Positions 24,748-33,851 of a DNA stretch of 64,000 nucleotides are shown here, piece by piece. The notes under the pieces are model-generated. The model did not search any database. It had not been told where the DNA came from and saw nothing but the letters and a program-made list of their open reading frames with translations. The position numbers and the translations under genes are program-made. The stretch's first letter is position 1, and every line of letters starts with the position of its first letter. Origin of the DNA: JAOUGY01 sp963825585 (lineage in GTDB: Bacteria; Actinomycetota; Acidimicrobiia; Spongiisociales; ZC4RG35); NCBI GenBank assembly GCA_963825585.1, contig CAWGTX010000002.1, positions 248,001 to 312,000 of the forward strand. The letters are read 5' to 3'.

Positions 24748-26980
24748 TTTGGCACCCGAAGAGGACGCCTTCGTTCCCGAAGCCGACCACAACAGTCGAG
24801 CCGTGCACCGGTTGCTCGGCATGACCGACGGCGAATACGGCAACGTCTGCGACATCCTGGGACGCGAGCCGCGCCCCGCCGAGCTCGCCATGTACTCGGT
24901 GATGTGGTCGGAGCACTGCTCGTACAAGTCGTCGCGCGTCCACCTGCGGCGCTTTCCCACCGAAGCCCCCTGGGTGGTGGTGGGTCCCGGCGAGAACGCC
25001 GGCGTGGTCGACATCGGCGACGGCTGGCTGGCCGCACTCCGCATCGAGAGCCACAACCATCCCAGCTTCGTGGAGCCGTATCAGGGTGCCGCCACCGGAG
25101 TCGGCGGGATCCTCCGCGACGTGTTCACCATGGGTGCCCGCCCGATCGCCCTGTGGGACCAGATCCGCTTCGGCCCACTCGACCAGCCAAAGAACCGCTA
25201 CCTGCTCAACGGGGTGGTGGCCGGGATCGCCGGGTACGGCAATGCGGTGGGTGTGCCCACAGTGGGGGGGGAGGTGAGCTTCGCCGAGTGCTACTCGGGC
25301 AATCCGCTCGTCAACGTCATGTGCCTGGGCGTGCTCCAACGCGAGCAGCTGGTGCTGGGCACCGCCGGCTCTGACGGCTCGGTAGCGGTGCTGCTCGGCA
25401 ACGCCACCGGACGCGACGGTATCGGTGGGGCTTCGGTGCTGGCGTCCGCCTCCTTCGACGAGGAGTCGGGGACCAAACGACCCTCGGTGCAGGTGGGCGA
25501 CCCCTTCGAGGAGAAGAAGCTCATCGAGGCCTGCCTCGAGCTGTACCAGAAGGGCCTGGTGGTGGGTGTCCAGGACCTGGGAGCCGCCGGGTTGTCGTGC
25601 GCCACCTCCGAGCCTGCCGCCCGGGCCGGGATGGGGATGGACTTCGATCTGTCGAAGGTGCACACCCGCGAGTCGGGCATGACCGCACCGGAGCTGCTCA
25701 TGTCGGAGTCCCAGGAGCGGATGATGGCCTTCGTCGAACCGGGCAAGGTCGACGAGGTGCTGGCGGTGGCCGCCCACTGGGAGATCGACGCCGCCGTGGT
25801 CGGCACCGTCACGGAGGGTGGGACCCTCCGCGTGTTCCACGACGACGAACTGGTCGCCGAGGTACCCGCTGCCTCGCTGTCGGAGGCGGCCCCGCTCTAC
25901 AACCGTCCACTCGGGGAACCGCACTGGATGGAGGACATCTGGGCCAAGACGCTCACCTTCATGACCAGGCCCGGGATCGCAGAATCACTCGTGAAGCTGC
26001 TCGACGACCCGTCCCTCGCCTCGAAGGCGTGGGCCTACGAGCAGTACGACCACATGCTGTTCCTCAACACGGTGGTGCCGCCCGGCAACGACGGCAGCCT
26101 CCTGAGAGTTCAGGGCACCGAGAAGGCCCTGTCCGTCTCCACCGATGGCAACGGGAGGCTCTGCTACCTCGACCCTCGTAGGGGCTCTGCACGACTCGTC
26201 TACGAGGCGGCGCTCAACGTCGCCATGACCGGTGCCCACCCGTTGGCCGTGGTCGACAACCTCAACTTCGGCAATCCCGAGAAACCCGAGGTGATGTGGC
26301 AGTTCCGCGAGTCGATCGAAGGTATCTCCGAGGCCTGCGAGTCGCTCGGCATCCCGGTGGTGGGTGGCAACGTCAGCTTCTACAACGAGACCGACGGGCT
26401 CGACATCTACCCCACGCCCATCGTGGGCCTTCTCGGCATGGTTGAGCCGATGCCGGCCAATCCACCCCGCCTCGACCGGGTGGCCGAAGGCCTGACGCTG
26501 TGGTCGTTCGGTCCGACGTGGGCGATCAATCTGGCAGGATCCGCCTTCGAGCAGGTGACCTTCGGCCATGTGGGCGGCCGACCCAGCGCCCCCGACCCGA
26601 CCATGGCCAAGGCCGCCATCACCATGGCGAACCGGTTGGTCAACGAGCTGGCCGTGCCGGCGCTTCACGACATCAGCGACGGGGGCCTCGCCCTCGCCGT
26701 GGCCGAGATGGCCATCGCCGGCGGTGTTGGCGTCCGGGTGTCGTTCACCGACTGGCGTCACCTGTTCTGCGAAGACCCGCACCGCTTCCTCGCCGCCATC
26801 CCGGCCGAACTGGCCGATCAGGTCGCCGCCATCGCGCAGGCGGTGGGCATCCCCGCCTCCCGGATCGGGACGTTCGAAGGTACCGAGATAGCCTTCGAAC
26901 AAGGCGGCATCAGAGCTGCCGTCGCACTGGCGAAGGCCACCGAGACCTACCGGGACGCCATTCCCCGCCGGATGCGCTGA
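24740..26980 (+). CDS. purL: FGAM synthase large subunit (small-type PurL)
   Basis: PurL turns FGAR, ATP and ammonia into FGAM. At 746 residues it is the small PurL form that needs PurS and PurQ, both encoded upstream. MWSEHCSYKSS (catalytic His), ESHNHPSFVEPYQGAATGVGG, VGGEVSF and a second-half GGNVSFYNE are present. The duplicated AIR-synthase-like halves are complete. Start ATG 24740 lies inside purQ. A strong hairpin follows the stop. Confidence 0.97.
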   Translation: MSDLAPEEDAFVPEADHNSRAVHRLLGMTDGEYGNVCDILGREPRPAELAMYSVMWSEHCSYKSSRVHLRRFPTEAPWVVVGPGENAGVVDIGDGWLAALRIESHNHPSFVEPYQGAATGVGGILRDVFTMGARPIALWDQIRFGPLDQPKNRYLLNGVVAGIAGYGNAVGVPTVGGEVSFAECYSGNPLVNVMCLGVLQREQLVLGTAGSDGSVAVLLGNATGRDGIGGASVLASASFDEESGTKRPSVQVGDPFEEKKLIEACLELYQKGLVVGVQDLGAAGLSCATSEPAARAGMGMDFDLSKVHTRESGMTAPELLMSESQERMMAFVEPGKVDEVLAVAAHWEIDAAVVGTVTEGGTLRVFHDDELVAEVPAASLSEAAPLYNRPLGEPHWMEDIWAKTLTFMTRPGIAESLVKLLDDPSLASKAWAYEQYDHMLFLNTVVPPGNDGSLLRVQGTEKALSVSTDGNGRLCYLDPRRGSARLVYEAALNVAMTGAHPLAVVDNLNFGNPEKPEVMWQFRESIEGISEACESLGIPVVGGNVSFYNETDGLDIYPTPIVGLLGMVEPMPANPPRLDRVAEGLTLWSFGPTWAINLAGSAFEQVTFGHVGGRPSAPDPTMAKAAITMANRLVNELAVPALHDISDGGLALAVAEMAIAGGVGVRVSFTDWRHLFCEDPHRFLAAIPAELADQVAAIAQAVGIPASRIGTFEGTEIAFEQGGIRAAVALAKATETYRDAIPRRMR

Positions 26981-27002
26981 CGCACCTTGCACGACCCGGA
27001 GT

Positions 27003-27040
27003 GGGGACGGATTCGCCGATCGACCGGCGAATCCGTCCCC
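27003..27040. terminator. bidirectional hairpin terminator
   Basis: A perfect 16-bp stem GGGGACGGATTCGCCG / CGGCGAATCCGTCCCC with a 6-base loop (ATCGAC) lies between the stops of convergent purL and the haloperoxidase gene. It works on both strands by symmetry. The following GATTTC is only weakly T-rich, as is common for high-G+C bacteria. Confidence 0.88.
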
Positions 27041-27049
27041 GATTTCAGG

Positions 27050-28936
27050 TCATCCGCAGGCGGCTTCGGTGACGACGTCGAGTTGCCTCGAGAGGACGTC
27101 ATGCGCCGATGCCGAGATGCCCAGGCCCTCGCGTGAGTCCACGTAGCGGACCAGGTCGTCGAGGCGTGCACATGCCGCCACCTCGCGCCCCTTGGCGGTG
27201 TCGACCTGGATGAGCATCATCCGACGCAGCACCTCGCCGCGAACCGATCCGGTGATCTCACGGTCGCGGGCCTGTTCGATGACGGAGGACCTGATCGTCC
27301 CGAACGGATTCCAGAAGAGCTGGGCCATGTCGAATGCCTGCGCGCCGACCTGGGCTCCTGCTTCCCGGCCACGCAGATCGCCGTCCTGGAAGTGGATGCC
27401 TCCGTAGCGTCGCGACATTCCCGCCTCGTCGGCTGCCTCCCACAGGGTGCCCCACTGCAACGTGATCGTCTGCGCGGGACCGTCCTCGAACATGAGGAAT
27501 CCCGGCTCGACGACGTGTCGACCCATCAGATCCTCCTCGCCATCCCCGTCGTAGTCCCGCCCCAACCGGGTTGTGCCGTCGTAGAAGGCATCGGTGCCGG
27601 AGAAGCTCGAGAGCACGGCGGCAGAAGCGGCACTGAAGGTCGAGTGACCCGAGGTGAATTCGGCGAAGGGCGGCGTCACGAACGTTGGATTCTGATACGG
27701 TCGCCAATCGGCACCGTCGATCCACTGGGCGCCCTGGTTCGGCCCGGCCCATGCCAGCACCTGCTCACCGGCGTACAGGTGGTTGATGGCCGTGGCAGGC
27801 CTCACGAAGTCGTACGCCCGCTTGGCGTCCCAGGCGGAGATGCCTGCGTCGAGCGTGGCACCCGTGAGGGCCATGAACATCCGTACGTCTTCGCCCAGCG
27901 TGTGACGGTCTCGCAGCGAGACCCCGATGGCGATCTGCACCCAGTGGCCGGGCGGCGTCCAGGTGTGTGGCCCGTCGGCCCAGAACTCGGCGATGACCTT
28001 CTCCTCATCGGTGAGGGTGCCGCTCATCTCGACGACGTCGGCAACCTGGGTTCGGAACGCCTGATCGTTGGTGGAGGTGTTGCCGAGCGCATCGGTGTAA
28101 GGCTCGTCCGACCCGTACTTGGGCGGTGCCGGTGGCCGGAACTGACCACCCGATGTCATCGCGAACGGCTCGACCGCTCCCCAGTGCGGGGTGAGGAAGT
28201 TCTGATCCGTGTATGTACCCGGGTCGCCGTCGTCGTGGGTCGGGTTGCCGTTGGCATCCAGCAGCGTCCCGTTGGGCACACGCAGCGGCGTCCAGTAGTT
28301 GACGTCGAAATCCGACCCGCCGATCGAGTAGGTCGAGGACGGATCGGCATGGTTGTAGGGCTTGTACAGCTCCGGGTAGGTTGCCGACGTCATCTGTGCG
28401 AAGCCGCCGGTCGCGTTCGACCCGTCCGAAACCCGCTCCTCGATGACGGCCGTCGCCGCCAGGTTGCCGACGCCGGCGGGCGTGGCGGCGTTGGTCGAAC
28501 TGCTGAGCGGATAGCCGTGAAGGTCCATGACCGCATCGAAAATGGACGTCTGGTTCGGATAGACGAACGACAGAGCCCGGTGAGCGGCATAGCTGACGGC
28601 TCGGTCCCTGTTGGCCGACGTGTGCTGATTCACCGGCCGCTTCAGGTCGTACCCGGTCACCGTGCCGAGCGCCAGCCGATCGTAGGCGGCGTACGCGTCG
28701 TACATCGACGACATCACGACCCACATCCGCCACGTCGTGGCGGTCGGCGCGGGTGGATTGAGTTCGGCTGCCATCAGCATCGCCTCCACCCAGTCCACCG
28801 CCAAGCTGTGCGGATGGGCGTTCGGCACGAACGCCGGCTCGTCGGCACCGGCGGCGGGAACACCACCCGCCACCAGGGCCAGCGCGACGAACGCCATGGT
28901 GACCCGCCGTGTCTTCGATCTGTGAGCCCCACTCAT
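27050..28936 (-). CDS. exported vanadium-dependent haloperoxidase-like protein
   Basis: This is a 628-residue protein of the vanadium haloperoxidase/PAP2 superfamily. I start it at ATG 28936 because GGGAGG lies five bases upstream. A signal peptide ends near AGADEP. Vanadate/phosphate-site residues are present: Lys and Arg in KRAYDFVRPATA, Ser-Gly-His in FTSGHSTFS, and Arg-His in RRYGGIHFQDGD. The spacing fits bacterial haloperoxidases of the all-helical type. It should act outside the membrane, oxidising halide with peroxide or acting as an acid phosphatase; the sequence alone does not decide. It is a single gene with its own promoter. Confidence 0.88.
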   Translation of the reverse strand: MSGAHRSKTRRVTMAFVALALVAGGVPAAGADEPAFVPNAHPHSLAVDWVEAMLMAAELNPPAPTATTWRMWVVMSSMYDAYAAYDRLALGTVTGYDLKRPVNQHTSANRDRAVSYAAHRALSFVYPNQTSIFDAVMDLHGYPLSSSTNAATPAGVGNLAATAVIEERVSDGSNATGGFAQMTSATYPELYKPYNHADPSSTYSIGGSDFDVNYWTPLRVPNGTLLDANGNPTHDDGDPGTYTDQNFLTPHWGAVEPFAMTSGGQFRPPAPPKYGSDEPYTDALGNTSTNDQAFRTQVADVVEMSGTLTDEEKVIAEFWADGPHTWTPPGHWVQIAIGVSLRDRHTLGEDVRMFMALTGATLDAGISAWDAKRAYDFVRPATAINHLYAGEQVLAWAGPNQGAQWIDGADWRPYQNPTFVTPPFAEFTSGHSTFSAASAAVLSSFSGTDAFYDGTTRLGRDYDGDGEEDLMGRHVVEPGFLMFEDGPAQTITLQWGTLWEAADEAGMSRRYGGIHFQDGDLRGREAGAQVGAQAFDMAQLFWNPFGTIRSSVIEQARDREITGSVRGEVLRRMMLIQVDTAKGREVAACARLDDLVRYVDSREGLGISASAHDVLSRQLDVVTEAACG

Positions 28937-29005
28937 CTCAACCTCCCGTAGCCCCGTGTGCGGTCCCACGAGGTCGGAGTCCCCTGAAACCCGACCGGTC
29001 GTGAA

Positions 29006-29021
29006 TGTCCGGTATTGGACA
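29006..29021. promoter_or_regulatory. possible operator (TGTCC-N6-GGACA)
   Basis: An inverted repeat with 5-bp arms TGTCC/GGACA and a 6-bp spacer lies in the 183-bp divergent gap between the haloperoxidase gene and pfkA. It could bind a dimeric regulator of either gene. Short arms make chance occurrence quite possible. Confidence 0.3.
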
Positions 29022-29119
29022 CTTCTTGATAGTTGCCGAATTCGTGCCGGCTGTCAAGGGAGAATCTCCCGCGGCGGACCCGGCAGCGACCCCCGAGTCG
29101 ATCGCTAACCTCGCTGGTC

Positions 29120-30241
29120 ATGCCACAAACCATCGGGCTCTTGACTGCGGGCGGAGACTCACCCGGTCTCAACGCCGCCATCCGGGCGGTGGGGAAGGCG
29201 GCTCAACGGACGTACGGAATGCATGTCATCGGCTTCCGCGACGGCTTCCTCGGCCTCATGCAGGACCGCTTCATCCGATTGGACGGCGACTCGCTCTCGG
29301 GAATCCTCACCAAGGGTGGAACGGTTCTCGGCACCAGCCGGATCAAGGTGCACCGCGTGGACATGGGCGAGCGGGAGCACATCGACATGCGCCCCATGAT
29401 CCAGCGGGTGATCGAGCAGCACGATCTCGCCGCCCTGGTGTGCCTCGGCGGGGGTGGGACCATGAAGAACGCCCTCCGCCTTCACAAGGTCGGTATACCG
29501 GTGGTCACACTCCCCAAGACCATCGACAACGACGTCTTCGGCACCGATGTCACCTTCGGTTTCGACACCGCCCTCGGCATCGCCACCGAAGCGATCGACC
29601 GACTCCACTCCACCGCCCACTCCCACCACCGGATCATGGTGGCGGAGGTCATGGGCCACAACACCGGATGGCTCACACTCGGCTCCGGGCTGGCCGGTGG
29701 CGCAGACGCCATCCTCATCCCCGAGATCGGGTATTCGGTGCAGTCGATCGCCGATTCCATCCTGCAACGCAAGGCGGGCGGGTCACCGTTTTCGATCGTG
29801 GCGGTGGCCGAGGGGGCGATGTCCGACGACGTGCGGGGTCGGCACGATGAGCTGAAGGCGATCACCGAAGGCGACGACGATGATGCAGCCGACCAGGCCC
29901 AGGAGCAGCTCGATGCGCTCCACTTGAGCCAACGGCGCTCCACCGAGGAGCTGGCCGACAGTCTGGAGTCGCTGACCGGCCTGGAGGCGCGTGTGACCAT
30001 CCTCGGCCACGTCCAGAGAGGTGGAACACCCTCCCCTGCCGACCGGGTGTTGGCGACACAATTGGGAACGGCCGCCACCGACGCCGTCGCCGCCGGAGCG
30101 GTGGGTGTGATGATCGCGATGCGCGACGGCGTGGCGGTGCCGGTCCCCTTGGACGAAGTGGCAGGGAACCGCAAGACGGTGCCAACCGACCACCCGTGGA
30201 TCGTGTCGGCGCGACGGTTGGGCATCTGTCTGGGAGACTGA
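29120..30241 (+). CDS. pfkA: 6-phosphofructokinase (group with Gly/Lys signature)
   Basis: This is a 373-residue PFK that phosphorylates fructose-6-phosphate. LTAGGDSPGLNAAIR is the N-terminal nucleotide loop, TIDND (134-138) holds the catalytic Asp, and MGHNTGW and HVQRGGTPSPADR bind substrate. The phosphoryl-donor loop reads GGGGT (110-114) instead of GGDGS, and Lys133 precedes TIDND where E. coli PfkA has Gly. Gly at the first site favours ATP, while Lys at the second is usual in PPi enzymes, so the donor is uncertain. TAACCT lies eight bases before the ATG. Confidence 0.93.
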   Translation: MPQTIGLLTAGGDSPGLNAAIRAVGKAAQRTYGMHVIGFRDGFLGLMQDRFIRLDGDSLSGILTKGGTVLGTSRIKVHRVDMGEREHIDMRPMIQRVIEQHDLAALVCLGGGGTMKNALRLHKVGIPVVTLPKTIDNDVFGTDVTFGFDTALGIATEAIDRLHSTAHSHHRIMVAEVMGHNTGWLTLGSGLAGGADAILIPEIGYSVQSIADSILQRKAGGSPFSIVAVAEGAMSDDVRGRHDELKAITEGDDDDAADQAQEQLDALHLSQRRSTEELADSLESLTGLEARVTILGHVQRGGTPSPADRVLATQLGTAATDAVAAGAVGVMIAMRDGVAVPVPLDEVAGNRKTVPTDHPWIVSARRLGICLGD

Positions 30242-30307
30242 CAGGCGACCGGGGGACCACGACGGTCCGGGCAGGCCGCCCCGATGGGCGGAGAGGGAGG
30301 GTTTGTG

Positions 30308-30997
30308 ATGATCGAGAGCAGAGCACTGCGGAGCGCGCTGGCCGACGCGTTGGCAGGTGACACCTCGTTCCGTCCAAGCGACGAGGACCTCGAAGCGGTG
30401 GCAGCCTGCGGTGAGACCATCGTGTACCGGCCCGGTGACATGCTGTACACCCAGGGGGACGAGCCCCGGTACTGTCACCTCGTGGTTCGAGGAGTCGCCG
30501 AGCTGTTCCGGACCACCGATCGAGAGCGGGTGATCCTCAGGGTCGAATCGGGGAGCTTTGCCGGTGACATCGCCGTCGTGTTGGGTGTGCCCTATCTCTC
30601 GTCAGCCCGATCGGTCACCTACGCCGAGATCCACTGGTTCGAACGTGAACGCCTGCTCGAGCTGTTCGCCACCCGCCCCGCCGTCACCTTCGGCTGGTTA
30701 CGCTCGGCGATGGTGAACCTGGCTGTAGCTCACGGGCGGCTCGACGTCGTCCTCGGCCGTACCGCCCGCCAACAGGTGGCCGGTGCACTCATGGGCGCCG
30801 CCGACGAGAGCGGCAGGGTCGAGATCTCGCAGTCCGGCCTTGCGTCGCTGCTGGGGGTGGGCCGGCAGACCATCAATCGGGCGCTGGCTGACCTGATGGC
30901 GGCCGGTTTCGTCCGCACGGGCTACCGCTACATCGAGATCCTCGACAGCGACGGATTGTCGGCGCTGTTCGAAGGAGTAGACCTTCCGACCCATTGA
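30308..30997 (+). CDS. Crp/Fnr-family transcription regulator
   Basis: This is a 229-residue regulator with a cyclic-nucleotide-binding-like barrel (about residues 20-130: YRPGDMLYTQGDEPRYCHLVVRG, then SGSFAGDIAVVLG). A long dimer helix and a C-terminal winged helix follow, with ISQSGLASLLGVGRQTINRAL as the recognition region. No cluster-binding cysteines typical of FNR are seen. The usual cAMP-contact Arg/Ser pair is not obvious, so the effector is unknown. It lies 66 bp behind pfkA. GGAGGG six bases upstream supports ATG 30308. Confidence 0.88.
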   Translation: MIESRALRSALADALAGDTSFRPSDEDLEAVAACGETIVYRPGDMLYTQGDEPRYCHLVVRGVAELFRTTDRERVILRVESGSFAGDIAVVLGVPYLSSARSVTYAEIHWFERERLLELFATRPAVTFGWLRSAMVNLAVAHGRLDVVLGRTARQQVAGALMGAADESGRVEISQSGLASLLGVGRQTINRALADLMAAGFVRTGYRYIEILDSDGLSALFEGVDLPTH

Positions 30998-31056
30998 CCG
31001 CGTCACGGTCGGCTCCGTATCGTGTTGGAACCGGTCGATGCCAGGGAGTGGGGACT

Positions 31057-31374
31057 CTACGGGATGCGGCACGGTTCCCGATCCAATGACACTCTGTGCA
31101 TTGGATCGCGCCCAACCCAGATGAACTTCGCCAGTCGTTCGGCGACTCCAGGGTCAACGGGCCCCGGGCCATGCCCGGCGCTAGGTCCCCTGATAGGGGA
31201 GGATTGGGTGGCGACCCCGTTCAGGGTCAGATTGATCGGGGGAGCGTCCACCAACGGGGTGTCGTCGGCCTCGGCGGGCCGGGCGAGACCGACCAGCGAA
31301 GCCATCACCGCGAACGCTGCGAACGCGGCAACCAGCCGACGCGCGAGTCCTTGGTCCACCATCGGTGCAAACAC
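31057..31374 (-). CDS. small exported protein of unknown function
   Basis: This short protein of about 105 residues has a clear signal peptide: RR, then LVAAFAAFAVMASLVGLA, and cleavage near AEA-DD. The mature 65 residues carry no known motif. I choose GTG 31374 because GGGAGGG lies about eight bases upstream; ATG 31362 is possible. The conservation of this mature region cannot be judged, and the C-terminal half could be non-coding drift. Confidence 0.45.
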   Translation of the reverse strand: MFAPMVDQGLARRLVAAFAAFAVMASLVGLARPAEADDTPLVDAPPINLTLNGVATQSSPIRGPSAGHGPGPVDPGVAERLAKFIWVGRDPMHRVSLDREPCRIP

Positions 31375-31599
31375 GTGAGAGCCCTCCCAGTACGTCCACC
31401 CCCGAAAGGATGGATTCCCAACATCCGGCTTGCCCCGCCGGCCACTCAGAGCACATGGTGCCGACACGGGGCGTGATGTCGACAGGGAATCGCGGCGGCC
31501 GACACCTGCGTTTGCCCTAGCCTGGCCGGGTGACCACCACCCGGGAAGGACTCCTCTCGCGGCAGGTACCTGCCTGCATCCATCGCCATCTACACGACG

Positions 31600-33000
31600 G
31601 TGTCGTTGGTGGCGTTCGAAGGGACGGCCGTCGCCGCCGCCCTCCCCCAGATGGCCGGAGATCTGGGGCGGCTCGATCTCCTGCCGTGGGTCATCACCTC
31701 GTTCCTGTTCGCCTCCGGTGTGTCGACCGTCATGGCGGGACCGCTCGTGGACGCGCTCGGTACGGCGACGGTGTTCCGGTGGGCGGTTGCGGTGTTTTCG
31801 ATCGCCGGTCTCGCTGCCGGGTTCGCACCGTCGATGCAGGCACTGGTCGCCATCCGACTGGTTCAGGGCGCCGGGGGCGGACTCATCGTGGCGGTGGCGA
31901 TCGCGGCCGTTTCGCTGGTGTTCCCGTCGAACATGACGGGACGGGCGTTCGCCGCCAACTCCACGGTGTGGGGAGTGATGGGGGCGGCAGCGCCGGGGAT
32001 CGCAGCACTACTCCTGACGGTCGCATCGTGGCGATGGATCTTCTTCATCAATCTTCCGCTCGGGGTGATCTCGCTCCTGGCCGGCTGGAAGGTGCTGCCC
32101 CCGGCGGCAGCCAGACACAAGGCCCGGCTCGACCTGACCGGGTCGGCGCTCATCGCCACGTTCACGCTGTCGACCCTGCTGGCGGTGGATCGACTCTCGA
32201 TCACCTCACTCGCCTGGGGCGCTTCGGCCATCACCGCCCTCGCCGGATACATCTGGCACGCCCGTCGAGCGGAGCGGCCAGTCGTCAAGCCCGAGCATGT
32301 CTTTCGGCTTCCCTATTCGATGTTGGGTCTGACCGTGGCGGCCATGATCACGGCGGCCTTCGCCTCGAACACCTACGTGACGCTGTACGTCTCGGCGGCG
32401 CGGGGAGCCGGCCCGACCCTCACCGCCTGGTCGGTGTTCTTCTTCACGATCGGATGGACGATCGGCGCCAATACCTCGAGCCGACTCCTCGACAGACACG
32501 CCGAGAGTTCGGTGATGCGAACGGGAACCTTCTTCACCAGCCCCGGCCTCGCGTTGACGGCGGTGGCGGTCACCTTCGACTGGCCGCTGGCCGTCGTCTT
32601 CGTCGGGCTGATGTCGGCTGGACTCGGCATCGGGCTCTCGACCAACGCAGCGCTCACACTCCTCCGCGCCCTCACCCCTCCCGACCAGATCGGTCGAGCC
32701 GGCTCGGCACACCAATTCATCAGGAACCAGGGCTTCACGCTCGGCTCGGCGCTGGGTGGTTCGATTCTCCTGTTCGTGGTGGGTGCCGGGCTCGGCACCA
32801 TCGAGCCGGTGCAGAGGCTCCTCTCCGGCGATGACCTCACCGTGTCCGCCGAGGTGGCCGACGCCGTGTCCGGCGGCTACGCCACCACCCTGTTCGTCGC
32901 CGTCGTCATCTCGACACTCGCCACCATCCCGATCCGCGTACTGCGCAGCCACCTGACCGAAGCAAGAGCCGCCGCCGACCTGCGGAGGCGGGGGGAGTAG
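31600..33000 (+). CDS. MFS drug-efflux type transporter (apparent 5' frameshift)
   Basis: This is an EmrB/QacA-like major facilitator with about 14 helices over 466 residues. Motifs include ALPQMAGDLG after TM1, RLVQGAGGGLIVA (motif C-like region) and RAGSAHQFIRNQGFTLG near the end. The readable frame has only GTG 31600, which cuts into TM1. Upstream in the same frame, YLPASIAIYTTVSLVAFEG completes TM1 but has no start before a TGA at 31531. A leaderless GTG at 31530 (TAGCCT, 6 bp) opens MTTTREGLLSRQ in another frame. One base too many near 31561-31567 would join them. Confidence 0.85.
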   Translation: MSLVAFEGTAVAAALPQMAGDLGRLDLLPWVITSFLFASGVSTVMAGPLVDALGTATVFRWAVAVFSIAGLAAGFAPSMQALVAIRLVQGAGGGLIVAVAIAAVSLVFPSNMTGRAFAANSTVWGVMGAAAPGIAALLLTVASWRWIFFINLPLGVISLLAGWKVLPPAAARHKARLDLTGSALIATFTLSTLLAVDRLSITSLAWGASAITALAGYIWHARRAERPVVKPEHVFRLPYSMLGLTVAAMITAAFASNTYVTLYVSAARGAGPTLTAWSVFFFTIGWTIGANTSSRLLDRHAESSVMRTGTFFTSPGLALTAVAVTFDWPLAVVFVGLMSAGLGIGLSTNAALTLLRALTPPDQIGRAGSAHQFIRNQGFTLGSALGGSILLFVVGAGLGTIEPVQRLLSGDDLTVSAEVADAVSGGYATTLFVAVVISTLATIPIRVLRSHLTEARAAADLRRRGE

Positions 33001-33005
33001 GAACA

Positions 33006-33225
33006 GAAAGCTTCCAGCTACCAGTGACCAGCTGCCGGCCGGAAGCATCGAGCATGTATCCACCTTCTGCACAATGTGCAAAACGTGAGCGAAACCACCA
33101 CCTTCTGCACAATGTGCAAAAGGTGAGCGATACGGCGGCGGCCCTCGGGATGTTGGAGGCCGCTTTCTGGCTGGCAGCTGGTAGCTGGTAGCTGGCAGCT
33201 GGCAGCTGGTCTTCTGGAAGCTTTC
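33006..33225. repeat. heptamer inverted-array element B with twin palindromes
   Basis: The left end (33006-33036) and right end (33173-33225) are inverted copies. The right end is an array of 7-bp units AGCTGGT/AGCTGGC closing with CTGGAAGCTTTC. Inside are two direct repeats (from 33061 and 33100, 39 bp apart), each holding the palindrome TGCACA-A-TGTGCA. The element starts 6 bp behind the MFS stop and ends just before the promoter of the next regulator gene. It has the same build as element A but a different heptamer. Confidence 0.8.
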
Positions 33226-33238
33226 TCTTCAATCTCGC

Positions 33239-33284
33239 TTGACATTCAATCGATCTGAACATATCTTCGTTCAATCGAGTTGAA
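33239..33284 (+). promoter_or_regulatory. promoter with two TTCAATCGA-NN-TGAA operators
   Basis: TTGACA (33239-33244), a 17-bp spacer and TATCTT (33262-33267) make a near-ideal promoter. Two copies of TTCAATCGAnnTGAA (33245-33259 and 33270-33284) flank the -10 box. The second is a TTCAA/TTGAA inverted repeat. They are probably the sites where the encoded ArsR-like protein represses itself and the MFS gene. Confidence 0.75.
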
Positions 33285-33294
33285 TGGAGATCGG

Positions 33295-33849
33295 ATGGAC
33301 GACATCTTTTGGATCGAGGACGCCGAGACGCTCGACGTCATCGCAGACCCGGTTCGTATGGAGCTGTTGGAACAGCTCGCCGCCCCGAGGACCGTGAAGG
33401 AGCTGGCCGACGCCATGGAGGTCCCGCGCACCAGGCTCTACCACCACATCGGGCTGCTGGTGGACGCTGGGGTGATCCGGGTTGTCGAGAGCAGGGAGAA
33501 GCGGGCCCTCACCGAGCGGGTCTATCAGGCCTCGGCGCGGGCGTATCAGCCTTCACAGGAGTTCCTGGCAGGCGTGGACCCCCGACGGCAGGCCCAGGTG
33601 ATTCTCGACTCGCTGTTCGCCGCCACCAGGGCCGACTTCGTGCGTTCCGTGGAAGAAGGCACCGTCGCCCTCGATGGCCCCGGAACCCAGGTCGACGTCG
33701 GGCGGCGCCGTCTCATGCTCACCGCCTCGCAACACGAGTCGTTCTTGAGCGAACTCGGCGAGCTCTTCGGGCGGTACCGGGGGCTGGAAGATGAGGGGGC
33801 AACACCCATCGCGGCGCTCACCGTGATCTACCCGAGCTCGAGGAGTTGA
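33295..33849 (+). CDS. ArsR-type winged-helix regulator
   Basis: This is a 184-residue regulator. The winged helix is near the N-terminus: VIADPVRMELLEQLAAPRTV, then ADAMEVPRTRLYHHIGLLVDAG as recognition helix, and a VVESREKRALTERVYQ wing. The C-terminal 100 residues are a helical domain of unknown ligand. I use ATG 33295 (GGAG upstream) rather than the TTG further 5'. It directly precedes an MFS gene with an ATG two bases beyond its stop, a classic local repressor-efflux pair. Confidence 0.88.
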   Translation: MDDIFWIEDAETLDVIADPVRMELLEQLAAPRTVKELADAMEVPRTRLYHHIGLLVDAGVIRVVESREKRALTERVYQASARAYQPSQEFLAGVDPRRQAQVILDSLFAATRADFVRSVEEGTVALDGPGTQVDVGRRRLMLTASQHESFLSELGELFGRYRGLEDEGATPIAALTVIYPSSRS

Positions 33850-33851
33850 AC

